Source of the DNA: Ulva prolifera
Lineage: Eukaryota; Chlorophyta; Ulvophyceae; Ulvales; Ulvaceae
Reading direction: 5' to 3'
Assembly: GCA_023078555.1 (NCBI GenBank)
Contig: CM041200.1
Location: 4,492,936-4,556,935, forward strand
DNA: 64,000 nucleotides
Shown: positions 54,144 through 64,000 of the stretch, in pieces
Numbering within the stretch: position 1 is the stretch's first letter
How the letters are laid out: each line of letters starts with the position of its first letter
Program-made: the position numbers and the translations under genes
The notes under the pieces: model-generated
Seen by the model: the letters and a program-made list of their open reading frames with translations, nothing else
Told to the model about the DNA's origin: nothing
Databases searched by the model: none

Positions 54144-55176
54144 TCACGGCAACTCCACCTTGACACGGGCTGCGGCGACCGTGCTCGCTGCCACCGCCAC
54201 ATCCCTGAACAGGCTGCCGCTCGGCAGCACATCCTCCGCGATGGTGAGATACTGCCCGACGGCCTCCTCGCCCTCTGCATCGAGGTTGTGCTGCAGCTGC
54301 ACCAGGAACGCTCCCTCCGGTTGCTCCACAAACGTCCACAGCGCGGCGAAGTTTCTGTCCTGGTGCGCAATCACGCGCAGCTCGCCGCCAGGGAGGCGGT
54401 CCTCCGGCAGGCGGTTGCCGTGCACCGAGAGGAAGCTGCACCCATGTCCCAGCGGCTGTTGCATGTGGCTCATGCATGTGGGGCGCAGCCGTCACAGGAC
54501 ATGGTGAGAGCTGCGGCGTGGTGTTGTATGTGCATGCGCTGACGCATGATTGCACAGCCACATCAGCATTCGTAACACACAGAACGACTGCGGCAGCGTG
54601 TTGTTGTGAGCGTCGCTGCCTGGCCTGCTGGCACAGAGCCACCATCAAGCACCGCGCGGTGCAGAAGCCTGTGCTCCGGATCCGCCGCCGCGGCGACTCA
54701 TTCGAGCTGCAACCAACCGCCATCGCAGGAATCCAGAGATTTGGCATGGCTCCATGGCAGCGGAACGAGTGGCCCAATGCTGGCACGCAGCAACACAGCG
54801 CCATGATGCACAGGTCAGTCCACGGTCAAAGCGCTGGAGCGGCTGGCGAGCCGTACGTGGCTGAAGGACCGCCCAAGGCCGTCACGCATGTGCGCACAGA
54901 GACACAAGGCAGAGCAATCGCATCAGCGGCGGGCCTCACCTGTGAGCCCCCAGGCCATCGTCGGTGCCGGGGCCCGTCTTGAACGGGACGACCGTGATCA
55001 GGTACGCATCTGTGTCTGTGAAGTACTGGAACTCAAAGACGGCTGACAGCCCCGGGGCCGCCCCGGCACGGACGTAGAAGCTCGCATCGTCACGCGAGCC
55101 GTTCACAATCGTGAGGTCGTGGCCATCGGCGGCGCCGGCGGCCACCCTGAGCATCCCGAACGATGGCAGGTCCCAC
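54144..55176 (-). CDS. Beta-rich protein E, last two exons
   Basis: The family is not recognised. Exon a (55176-54940) ends at a CACAG|GTGAGG donor and joins exon b (54435-54144) in frame. The protein alternates short hydrophobic strands and turns: WDLPSFGMLRVAAG, GHDLTIVNGSRDDASFYV, AVFEFQYFTDTDAYLITV, FLSVHGNRLPEDR, LRVIAHQDRNFAALWTF, GAFLVQLQHN, GQYLTIAED. The recurring GxxLTI and AALW phrases suggest a beta-trefoil, a fold common in lectins and actin bundlers, but no catalytic or sugar-binding set can be named. More exons upstream of 55176 are likely. The neighbouring gene F is its paralogue. Confidence 0.55.
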
Positions 55177-55653
55177 CTGCAGCGGCACCGGGCTGCTGTG
55201 GCGCGCTGGCGTTGCTTTGAGCCACAGCCCACGGAAAGTTGAGCAGATACAGGCGTCCGGTGCGGGGTCGTCACCCGGACGTGATTGAACACGTGTGCGG
55301 GCTCATGCTTGCAAGAAGGAGCTGCAGAGTGAAGCGGCCGCAGGCCCGCAGCACAGGCAACCGCGCTTCACGGCGGCTCTGAGCCACCTGCACATCTCAG
55401 TGACGGTGTATCTCAGTTGTATGAATGTACCAGAGTGCTGGAGCCCCCGGAGGGGCAGCACTGCGGAGGAAGTCACTGTGACGCAAACTTTCGATCCTGT
55501 GCCATGTGGGGTGCAAGTGCTGTGTGTGCGCCAGTGCGGACTCGGCCGTACGTGACCAAACGGCCGTACGTGACCACCTCGCATAGTACAGGAGCAGGCC
55601 CTGTGAGTTGCGTACGGTCGTCTGAGGGGGGTTTCCAGGCGGTGCACCCCTTC

Positions 55654-55735
55654 GGCATATGTGGTCCCGTGAACTCGGAGTTGTCAATGTCCAATAGGAT
55701 GCGGCTCAGTTAGTTTAGATGTACTTTACTTTTAC
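55654..55735 (+). repeat. Dispersed 82-bp repeat, copy 2
   Basis: Same-orientation match to 46-127. The flanks do not match beyond TACTTTACTTT. Confidence 0.75.
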
Positions 55736-57903
55736 ACAGCACCCACACCCCTCGGTCCATATATACCGCCCCGTGGTCTCAGGCGGAAGCAGCATTGACC
55801 CACGCAGGACGCTCGTGCCGCCCGGGCGTGCGGCCTTGGGAGAGATGTAGCGATCGCCACGCGGGCTCCGGCGTGCGACCGGAGCATCCATGCATGCAGG
55901 TGCCTGCTCACGCCCTCTCGGCGAGGCACCCAGGCAGACAGCACTGCCGGTATGTGGAGGCACAGGCAGTCCATCCACGGCTGGATTGATATTGCCGTAC
56001 TAAATTAAGTCCATCGACATCGAGACCAGCATTACACGGGGTCTATGCAAAAAAAACTAGTCTTTAAAATGTTGGGTCAGTCACCCCGAAAATCACGATA
56101 AACTATACCTAGCTGAGTACCTAGAAAACCCAGCTTCACGCGTTACGTGTCGATGCATTTTACTTCGTACGGTAATGTCTGACAGCTCGATCGTGGCAGC
56201 CAGGCACGCACCCGATCCGCTCTTCTCCCTCCGCAAAGGTTCGGCTCTCATTGCCGCCGGGCCTGCGGGCGCCGGTGCCTGTCGGCCACAAGTCCAGGCG
56301 GGCCGCTGCCGCTGGAGGTGCGAGGAGGCAGACCGCAGCACACCAGGTGATGGCGCTGCAGCCGGTCCACGCCATGGCGGTCAGCTGCAGCGTGGCAGAG
56401 GTGCTCGACGCCTGCATGGGGCACCGGCTGCTGTTTACGGCGCTGGTGAAGCAGCGGTGATCGACAGGTGTTGGGTCTCGTGGCTCTATCACATGGACTG
56501 GGTGGGGCATTGTGCCCTGTCATGGTTGCCTGAGGTGTCAGCAACCCGGTCAGCATGGCTGTGCAATCACGTATGGGGGAGACGCAGCCACTGTGCACAG
56601 GTGTTATCAAGTTACACATATCAGGCCATTATATGGCAAAGCAAACAAATACATCAAGCCAAAGAGCGACCGGCTGCCACCATAGCAACAACAAAATCTC
56701 ATCACAGCAAAAGACTCAAACAACATCTATACACAATCGCATGAAACGCGCCACGACCAGAGCTCTCAACCACACATGTGCGCACATGTGGTTTGGGGTG
56801 ACTGGTGGGTCCATGAGTGAGACTGTAGTGATACAGTGAGCTCACAGCGTCGCTGTGCGAGGGGACGAACCATTTGATGCCAGATGCATCAGGTATATGT
56901 ATGGGACATTGACCACGGCTAGGCCCGCGCAAGCGGCCAAGATGCAAATACCAAACAATAAATTTGAGTCGACAAAGCAGCCAGAGACAAATGTTTGCTC
57001 TCCGATTCCCTGTTGCCGTCGTTCATGCCGTCATGTTGACTGAACAGAGAGTGCAGAGCTGATCTCGACATGAGTCAAGTTTGACGAACAGTGATTCCTT
57101 GCAGCTTGGCACGTATGGTGAACTACTGCAACCTCCTCAGTAATACGAATGCGTGCGCATATACGGCGACATTGCCACGTCCAGCGGCTGTGGGTTCGTA
57201 GGGTAAGGTAATTAACGGCTTCGCGGCACAGTTGGGGAACCTGGCGGGCGTGAGAGGAGCGTATTTAAGCCAGAGGCCGAAGCTGAAAGAACGAGCAAAC
57301 GCCCGCGCGCAAAAGCCAGTAAAACGTCCAAACATACCCAGATGCTACCTAATATATGCCACATGGTGATGCAAGTCACTCTGTGCCGACTTTGAAGCCG
57401 ATGAAGAGCGCACACAGCTGCAAGCTTCCGATAAGTACCTGTAACAGCGCAGGACGGTCGATGCTCGCAACGACAGAAGACCAAGACGACGACTGCACAC
57501 CTCCTTGTATACTGCAGACTGTTGGAATGCCGCCTGCCCCCGGGGTTGACAAGTCGGCTTTTGGACCGAGCACTCTGTCCAAACGATGCAGCAGCTCCCT
57601 ATCGGATCGCTATCGCCTGAACTGCTGCCAGTACAGCGCTATCAGCGCAACATATCAATTCACACTGAACCTGATGGTCTGCTCTCAACGATATCAATTG
57701 CGTCACGACCTCCCGTAGGTCAGTGCATGCAGCGCCAAGGAACGGTAGGCTTTGACAACGAAATTGTGTTGTTGTGGCACGGATGCACACACAATTTTGG
57801 GTAGTGTGTATCATACACAGCAGTGTCGGATTTGCGCTGTACGGCAGGCCACCAGTCACGCCCTGACGCCATGTGAATTCCAGTGAGAAAGCACTGATGA
57901 CGC

Positions 57904-57969
57904 ACACACCGCGGAGCCGGGGCCTGCCTTGCTTGCTTTGTCCTTGTAACACACCGCGGAGCCGGGGCC
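57904..57969 (+). mobile_element. 24-bp retroposon stub with 21-bp target duplication
   Basis: ACACACCGCGGAGCCGGGGCC stands at 57904-57924 and again at 57949-57969. Between them are only 24 bases, TGCCTTGCTTGCTTTGTCCT plus TGTA, which match the 3' end of the short retroposon family. This reads as an extremely 5'-truncated insertion. Confidence 0.8.
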
Positions 57970-58017
57970 AGCAGCATCAGCAGCAAGCTGGCGCCGAGAA
58001 GCAACGTCACCCCACCA

Positions 58018-58040
58018 CTGCACACACACACACACACACA
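58018..58040 (+). repeat. (CA)n microsatellite
   Basis: A short uninterrupted CA run of about 11 units, outside any recognised gene. Confidence 0.9.
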
Positions 58041-59483
58041 GGCATCCACGGGCGTTGCTGATGTGACTGCGTTGCGAAGTGTTATTGCCCTAGCCGCCTA
58101 GCTATTTCAGTTCATACATCTGAAGCTGAGCAGCACTACTCTGGCAGAGTAAGCCTCAGCTACCTGTTTGGCTGGGGGGGGATGCAGCTGTGGGATCCCC
58201 TGGAGGTATATAAATACACGTTTCGGCGGCCCATTTGCCAGGTCCCCGCACCTCAGCCACGGCCGCTGAAGCGCCAGGTCGATACACCGGTACCTGCCCT
58301 TTAGCCCTGCTGCGCAAAGCGGCCAATTGCAACAGCAGCGCCCGTGTGTGTTGCGCAGTCCCGGGCCAGGCCTGCACTGCTGCGGGGCACATACACGCCG
58401 CACACACACACGCCGGCGGCCCGAGGCCCCCTGAGGGAGGACAGTCTATCGCAATCCAGTGATATGGCCGCTGTTCCACTGGACTGCCACACAGTCCCAT
58501 ATCGTCTGCGGTGCTTCTAGTCGGTGCTTGCCAACTGCGTGGGACCATCATCTCAGTCGGATGGACAAGCTTAAGGCAGCCGTGGCAACAGTATATACAG
58601 TCGCACTTGCGGGCAGCATATATAATGATACGAGTGGGGCAGCTGTGCTGAGGGCTCTGATACGAAACAATCGCAGGGGCACCAGCCTGGGCCGCCACTG
58701 CACGATTTCGTCTGCACCTGTCATGGAGATCACCTGCTGGCCATGCTGGCGTACTTGCACGTGGAGGCGCATCCACTTGCAGGGGCGGCAACGACATGCT
58801 GAGTTGACAACAGTGCAGCCTTAGCCGCTGCAACCTCGGGAGTCTCCGTCGATGGGCCATACAGCTATTGCAATAGTCATGACTGCAGGCTAGTTGGCTG
58901 ATGAAACAATAATGTAGATGAGCTGATTCGGCAGCCTTGAGCGCCTCGCTGTTGAAACTGTCGCTGTTCTTGCAGGAGAGGCCAGCTGGAGGTGCTGAAG
59001 TAGTGTGATCATTGCCAGCAGCAACAGATGTTATGGTCCGATCGTGGCATGTGCAGGCGCTAGCTGATCATCGATGAGCGGCAATCATAACTTGTTTTGC
59101 GGACGAAGCACAAAAGCAAGGTAGCCGCTCTAGCTTCTGAGGAAACCAACAGAGATGTGAATGGGGGCTGCTTTGGTGACTCGACGCAGTTGGGTGTTTG
59201 CATGGGTGCTGTGGCTTCCGGGGTCCTGCCAAGCTTGATCTCCTGTGACAGAGCGCAATGCCGATGCATCGCGATGGTCGGCTTGAATGCTATTCAGCTG
59301 TTGCATCAAACAGCTACAAGTCAATCCCAGATACCTGCATGTTGAAGCTGATTCCTACGTGTGTTTGACTTGTCTTGACAGAAGGTCGTCCCAGTGTGTG
59401 CCACTGAACAGTCGCCACGATCATCTAGTGCAGATCTGATCTGTCGCAACTGAACCAATTGCGGCGAGCTCAGTTCCTTCGCC

Positions 59484-62400
59484 ATGCTCGCTGAATGGAC
59501 GTGCAGTGAGCTGAGCATTCAGCGCACCGAAGCGCGCGTGTATCTCGATGAGAACGCTGAGCTCTTGTACGTCTTCAAGGTCGGCAGCATATCGGCATAT
59601 TCTCTGCCCTTGACGGCCCGAGGCGGTATGGCATTTCTTACGTGCCTGCGGTCGGCCTTCTATGGCATGTCTTCATCATGGACAACATCAGTGCACGTTA
59701 CACACCCGGGACAAGCACGGCGTTGACTATGGCACCACAACAACGATTCCTATCAATGCCGTTCCTGATGTAGATTTGACGTTGGTGTGGACCGTGCGAT
59801 GCCCAGAAGGCTTGTCGGATCCAGTCAACGACTGCATCGCTCTATCCGTGCCCACGGCTCCATCGACGCCAGCTACCACAACCAACCGGTCCACCATCTT
59901 ATCAGTCCTACAAGGCAACGACGTCATCCACTTTTTTGATGTTCAGACGGGCCAGTCCTTTATTCAGGTAGTGCATCTCAAAGCTAGCACACTCTGTGCA
60001 GCCTGGCCGTCTCTTATGTCACTGTGGATACCTTGCAGGCAGTGCCACCGCCGACAGGGCGGCTGCGATGCTTCATGTGGACATCTTGCCCAGCAGCTCA
60101 GTTTGTGACGGTCACATCTCTGGGCCTGCAATGCTACACCTTGCGCAAGCAGGCGCTGCACAGCAGCAAACAATCAAAAGCGCTCCAAGAAGCGGCAAAT
60201 GCGAATCTCACAGGCATCCTCTGGGCGAAGTACCAACACCACTCACGCCTTCTTGTCCTTGCAACCGAGTTCGATCTGGTGGTCATGCAGATCACAGGGC
60301 AGGTGTGCTCACGATCATCCAGACTGCCTGTAATAGCCACTGTCAGCGACAATCACTTTCTCCGAACAATCCGAACCAGATCGAGACTGCAGCAGGGTAA
60401 TGCTGTCACGTCTCAGCCTGTCACAGGCACATCGATGCGAGTCACTGTCCCTGCCACACAGCCACCGCACATCATCAGAGCTGCCTTGCACATCGACCAA
60501 TCCAGTCCTGCCTGCGAGATCTGTCATGGTCCTGGCAGACATGACTGCGCAGACAGGCATGCATTGTGCTAGCATGCAATACGCCGAGACCCTGCCCGAG
60601 CCAGATACGCGTGCAGAGGGGCATCACGAGGCTGAAGCACTTCTCCCTGTCCAAGCTGTACGGCTCGGTCGCCACCGCAGGCATCATGCGGCCCGAGCAC
60701 GTGGCGATCGTGCGGTCTCATCAGCTCACCTCCGCCGACACCGGCACCCGCATGTACGTCTGCGTCGTGGACGCCGCCCGGGAGGCCATCCGAGTGCTCA
60801 GCCTGTCCGCAACTGAGGTCACCTTCCTTGGTATGGCACCGCACAGCCTCCAGCTAGACTCGGTCAAACGAGACTCTGTCAAATGAGATCCACAGACCTT
60901 GGATGCAGCCAGCTGGGTCCCTGGTACAAGCACTCACCAGCATCTGCCACATGGTCCTTCTGCTGCGTGCGCTGAGTAGGCCGTGGTGGCCCGTCTTCAG
61001 GGAGATGTGCTCTTGCATGGGCATGCTAGTGTGTGGTGGTGGCAATAGCAGGCGCCCGTCTTGTCTTGTGGCGCCCCAGAGTGTGTTGCTGTCGGAGGGC
61101 GCCTGATGTTGCCACCGCTGCACAACGTGGTGTGGGGAGTAAGCTGCCCCCACTGTTGGTGCAGGTGACTTGGAGTGGCCCGCACACGAGGAGTCTCAGC
61201 AAGCACGGGTGTCTCTGCGGTACGCAGGCCTCCTTCACATTTGTCAACTCTTTGATGTTTAGTCTCCTTTAACGCCCTTCTGCACATCACTTGAGACTCG
61301 GGCATCTCATTCGATCATGGTATGTGCTTGTGTTGCAGCAGTTGTCCGCTTCACAGCATTCGCAGCAGCTCGTCCCTGCCAGCGATAGACAGTGGAAGCT
61401 GCACCGCACATGTATGGCGCAGCTCATGCAGATGCTGGGTATGAGCTGCAATCGCTGTCACTGCCATGTCTCAACAAACAGCCGCTGCGGTGCAGGGCAG
61501 CCGATATCGCGTTCACTGTGGTGGACAACATCATCGCAATGCACTGCCTGCGTCTCGGCACCGCGACGCTCTACGACTTCCTGCTGCAGCCCTCCATGCC
61601 TTCCGACGGCAGCCAGGTGCCCATGTTTGACCCTGTGGCGGTGGTGTCCTACCGAGAGCAGGGCAGTGCAGGCAGCAGCAAGGCGCTTGGACCGCCAGCG
61701 ACGGCACGATACCTGCCACCGTGCCATGCCATCGAGCTCGACTCCCTCACCCTCTTCAGGTGCCGCCTAATCCTCAACCATCTGTGATACGTTGCATGAT
61801 GCCTTCTTGTTGGCTGCTAGCTGCTGTGCTTGGCGTGGCCTTGGACTCCACTATGGACACATGTGCTGTTGTCTTTAACAATGGTGTGCATCCGCTTGCC
61901 CGTGGAAGCTTTTTCAGCACAGTCCCCAACAAACTGTACTGCCCAGTGAGTCTCTGTGCTCGGCACAGTAGCTGCTGCCTGGATTTCCAGCTAGGCAAGT
62001 TTCTTCACAGAGGCATAGTCATGCCACAGTGCTGCATGATTGACCTCCACGGTGGCTCACGCTAGCAACACTCCATGCAGGTTCAAGGTCGAATTGCAGG
62101 CATGCCTCAGCGACACTTCCCTGCCACCTGGCAAGAGGTTCCTGTGCCTCAGTGAGCGAGGCAGCCTCGAGTGGCCGTGGCTGCGGGAGCAGCAGCTCGC
62201 CAGCCTGCGGGAGTTCATGCAGACCTGCCCGAGCCTGGAGTACGTGGCCAAGGTCTTCGACAACATCAACTCGCGATTCGCCGCACATGCGAGGTCCGCG
62301 GCCGTCTGCTGCTGATGTTGAGCTTGAACGCCTTGCGCACATGTCAGATACGAGGACAGGACGCCCGTTGCCATCGTCCTCCCGTCGCAATCATGTCTGT

Positions 62401-63674
62401 CTGCGCCATGGCGCTGCTGCACCGAAGACGCTGCTGCACTGAAGCCATCGTCAGACCACCTTTTGCCACCGCACATGAACTGCTGCCTGTCCCTGCATCC
62501 TGCTATGTGCTGACAGTCGCCTGGGGGGCAAGAAATTAGTGGCCAAGGCCCCAATAGGCCAGCTTCCACTCCTTGGCTATGCAGGAGGTCGTCGGACATC
62601 GCATCCCTCAAGGTGCTGAAGCCGTCAGACATCGTGAACGAGGTCCTGCTGTGGCTGCACAAGAGCGGCGAGGTCGAGGCGGTGCAAGTCGAAGCCTACA
62701 TCAGTAGCTACGGCGTGAGCGCCAGGCGCTTCAGCATCGTGCTCCCTCCAGCGCACGGGGCACTCCTCCTGCAGTGCATCTCCAACCAAGTGCGCACCTC
62801 CCGGCTCGCGGCAACATGCATGCATGTCTACAAGAACCCGAGCTGGCCTGCATGCATTTGCAGTGTGAGCTGCCCTGGGCGGGACTGGTGCTTTGCTGGT
62901 GAGCGCTGCGACGGTGCTTTGGGTGCAGGGGAAGCAGCTGCAGGCGGGGCTGGTGCTGCGGGGGATGGCGCCGGCATGGAGCCGGCCCGCCATGGTCCAC
63001 GCGCTGCAGGCGCAGACGGCGGCCGGGGCTCTGCAGGGGGCGTGGGTGTGGTGTGCGCGGCTGTGGGCGCGCGCGGTGCTCAACCACAGCTCAGCAAACG
63101 GGCCGCGGAGCGCCCGCAACCCAGCCGCGAAGGCCGAGGCAGTCGATGGCTATGCCAGGTGCGGCTGTGACATGCATCCCACCGCGGCGTGTGAACACTT
63201 GTCGTTGGGAAATGTGCAAGTGCATGCGGCGATGTTGTGTGGCCTTGATGTTGGTTCCTCTCCAAGCCAACATCAAGGCTCGGTAGTTCACTTACCAGCT
63301 ACCAAGTCTTAGTAGGCAGGCTTGGTAGTTAGCCTCTCCTCCAAGCCTCCTCTCAAATTATGGGATGGCGATATGCATTGGCGTTTTTTCAAAACCTTTC
63401 GTGTTAGTTCATGATCTGGCGAGCAGATGTCCCGTTTGTGGCAGGGTATAGTGGTGCCAGCTGGGCGGTGGCTCAGCTCTCAGGCGGTGGGTGCAGGTGT
63501 CTGCTGCAGTGCAATGACATCTCGGGTGCGGCCATTGGCCTCCGGGACTCCCTCGGCCCGCGCAACGACCAGGCCGCCGCCGCTGTCGTGGCCAAGGCGG
63601 AAGCCTTCGACCCGCTCGTGCATGCGGCCGTCTGCCGGTGCTGCGCGGTCGCAGGGCCAGAGCCGTCCGAGTAG
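59484..63674 (+). CDS. RMC1: RMC1, regulator of the MON1-CCZ1 complex
   Basis: RMC1 (Mic1/C18orf8, fly Bulli) is the third subunit of the MON1-CCZ1 exchange factor that activates Rab7 on late endosomes. Well-supported exons: 60039-60302, 60617-60830, 61432-61759, 62081-62293, 62585-62789, 62929-63158 and 63497-63674, all phase-consistent to the stop. N-terminal exons near 59484-59630 and up to 59967 are less certain. Family matches include YLDENAELLYVFKVGS, STILSVLQGNDVIHFFDV, RLRCFMWTSCPAAQFVT with GLQCYTL, DIAFTVVDNIIAMHCL, FKVELQACLSDTSLPPGKRF and LEYVAKVFDNINSRF. The C-terminal Mic1 region is weaker. An exon may be missing between 61759 and 62081, where the human protein has about 20 extra residues. 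Confidence 0.85.
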
Positions 63675-64000
63675 TGCCGCCGGCGATTTGTGGCACTGGC
63701 TGGCATGCGCAGCCCTCTAGGAAAACAAAATCGTGCACCAGGTGTGTAATTTCACATTCCCATGACATTGCGCGTGCTTGTGGGGTGCTTGCGAATTCTG
63801 CGCTGTAGCAAGAGGTGAAGTGAAATTCAAGGATGTAGACGATGTTTGATGTGCTCATGCAGGATTGGCAGAAGATGGGCGATTGAAAAGGAAGTGCCGC
63901 CAGAATACACACAGTGTAGATTCATGCGATTTTGTGTTACGGTGGGCTACTTGCCTTTACCTTGTGGCCCCACCGTCACTTTCATTGTCTCATCGGCTAG
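63675..64000. other. 3' flank of RMC1, nothing recognised
   Basis: No gene or known repeat was recognised between the RMC1 stop and the window end. Confidence 0.4.

Larger units (their letters stand above)
55177..59483. other. Intergenic region, no recognised gene
   Basis: About 4.3 kb. Short frames near 56.2-56.5 kb are GC-rich and could hide an exon (VHAMAVSCSVAEVLDAC), but no family is recognised. It contains the second 82-bp repeat copy, a tiny retroposon insertion and a CA microsatellite. Confidence 0.45.

Overview
The window is nuclear DNA of a unicellular eukaryote, most likely a green alga or another alga with a fairly GC-rich genome. Genes are split by short spliceosomal introns (about 50 to 800 bp), coding exons are GC-rich, and acceptors mostly read TGCAG. 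The donor GTGCG is unusually common. No bacterial operon structure, CRISPR array, rRNA or tRNA gene was found. The species cannot be fixed from the sequence alone.

Layout. 1-9.6 kb: no convincing gene apart from one doubtful tail-anchored reading frame. It holds a pair of inverted repeats around a 183-bp minisatellite. 9.7-29.8 kb: a dense conserved block, in order the Golgi Qb-SNARE GOS1/GOSR1 (minus), the proteasome shuttle and repair factor RAD23 (plus), a BEACH/WD40 protein of the FAN/NSMAF type (minus), an IQ-motif protein (plus) and the replicative helicase paralogue MCM9 (plus). 30.9-55.2 kb: an accessory region. It carries three paralogues plus one deletion derivative of a membrane-protein family I cannot assign (A and B minus, D and C plus), a predicted four-helix-bundle protein with a Gln/Ala-rich tail, two related beta-rich genes, segmental duplications, and copies of a short retroposon. 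59.5-63.7 kb: RMC1, the regulator of the MON1-CCZ1 Rab7 activator.

How the genes relate. The conserved genes do unrelated housekeeping work: Golgi fusion, ubiquitin shuttling, BEACH scaffolding, DNA repair and late-endosome Rab activation. Their adjacency looks incidental. The accessory region is the unusual part. Paralogues A, B and C share seven exon positions with matched phases; several exons have identical lengths, but the cytosolic tails differ. Beside them lies a four-helix bundle of the general HeLo/MLKL type joined to a low-complexity tail. A recognition-and-response function is possible, but that is inference.

Repeats are conspicuous. Three perfect palindromes sit in introns of the FAN gene, the longest with 59-bp arms. 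Poly(C) runs of 20 to 49 nt lie on the sense strand of three introns. A short retroposon family ends in TTGTCCTTGTAA, and one copy has a clear 15-bp target-site duplication.
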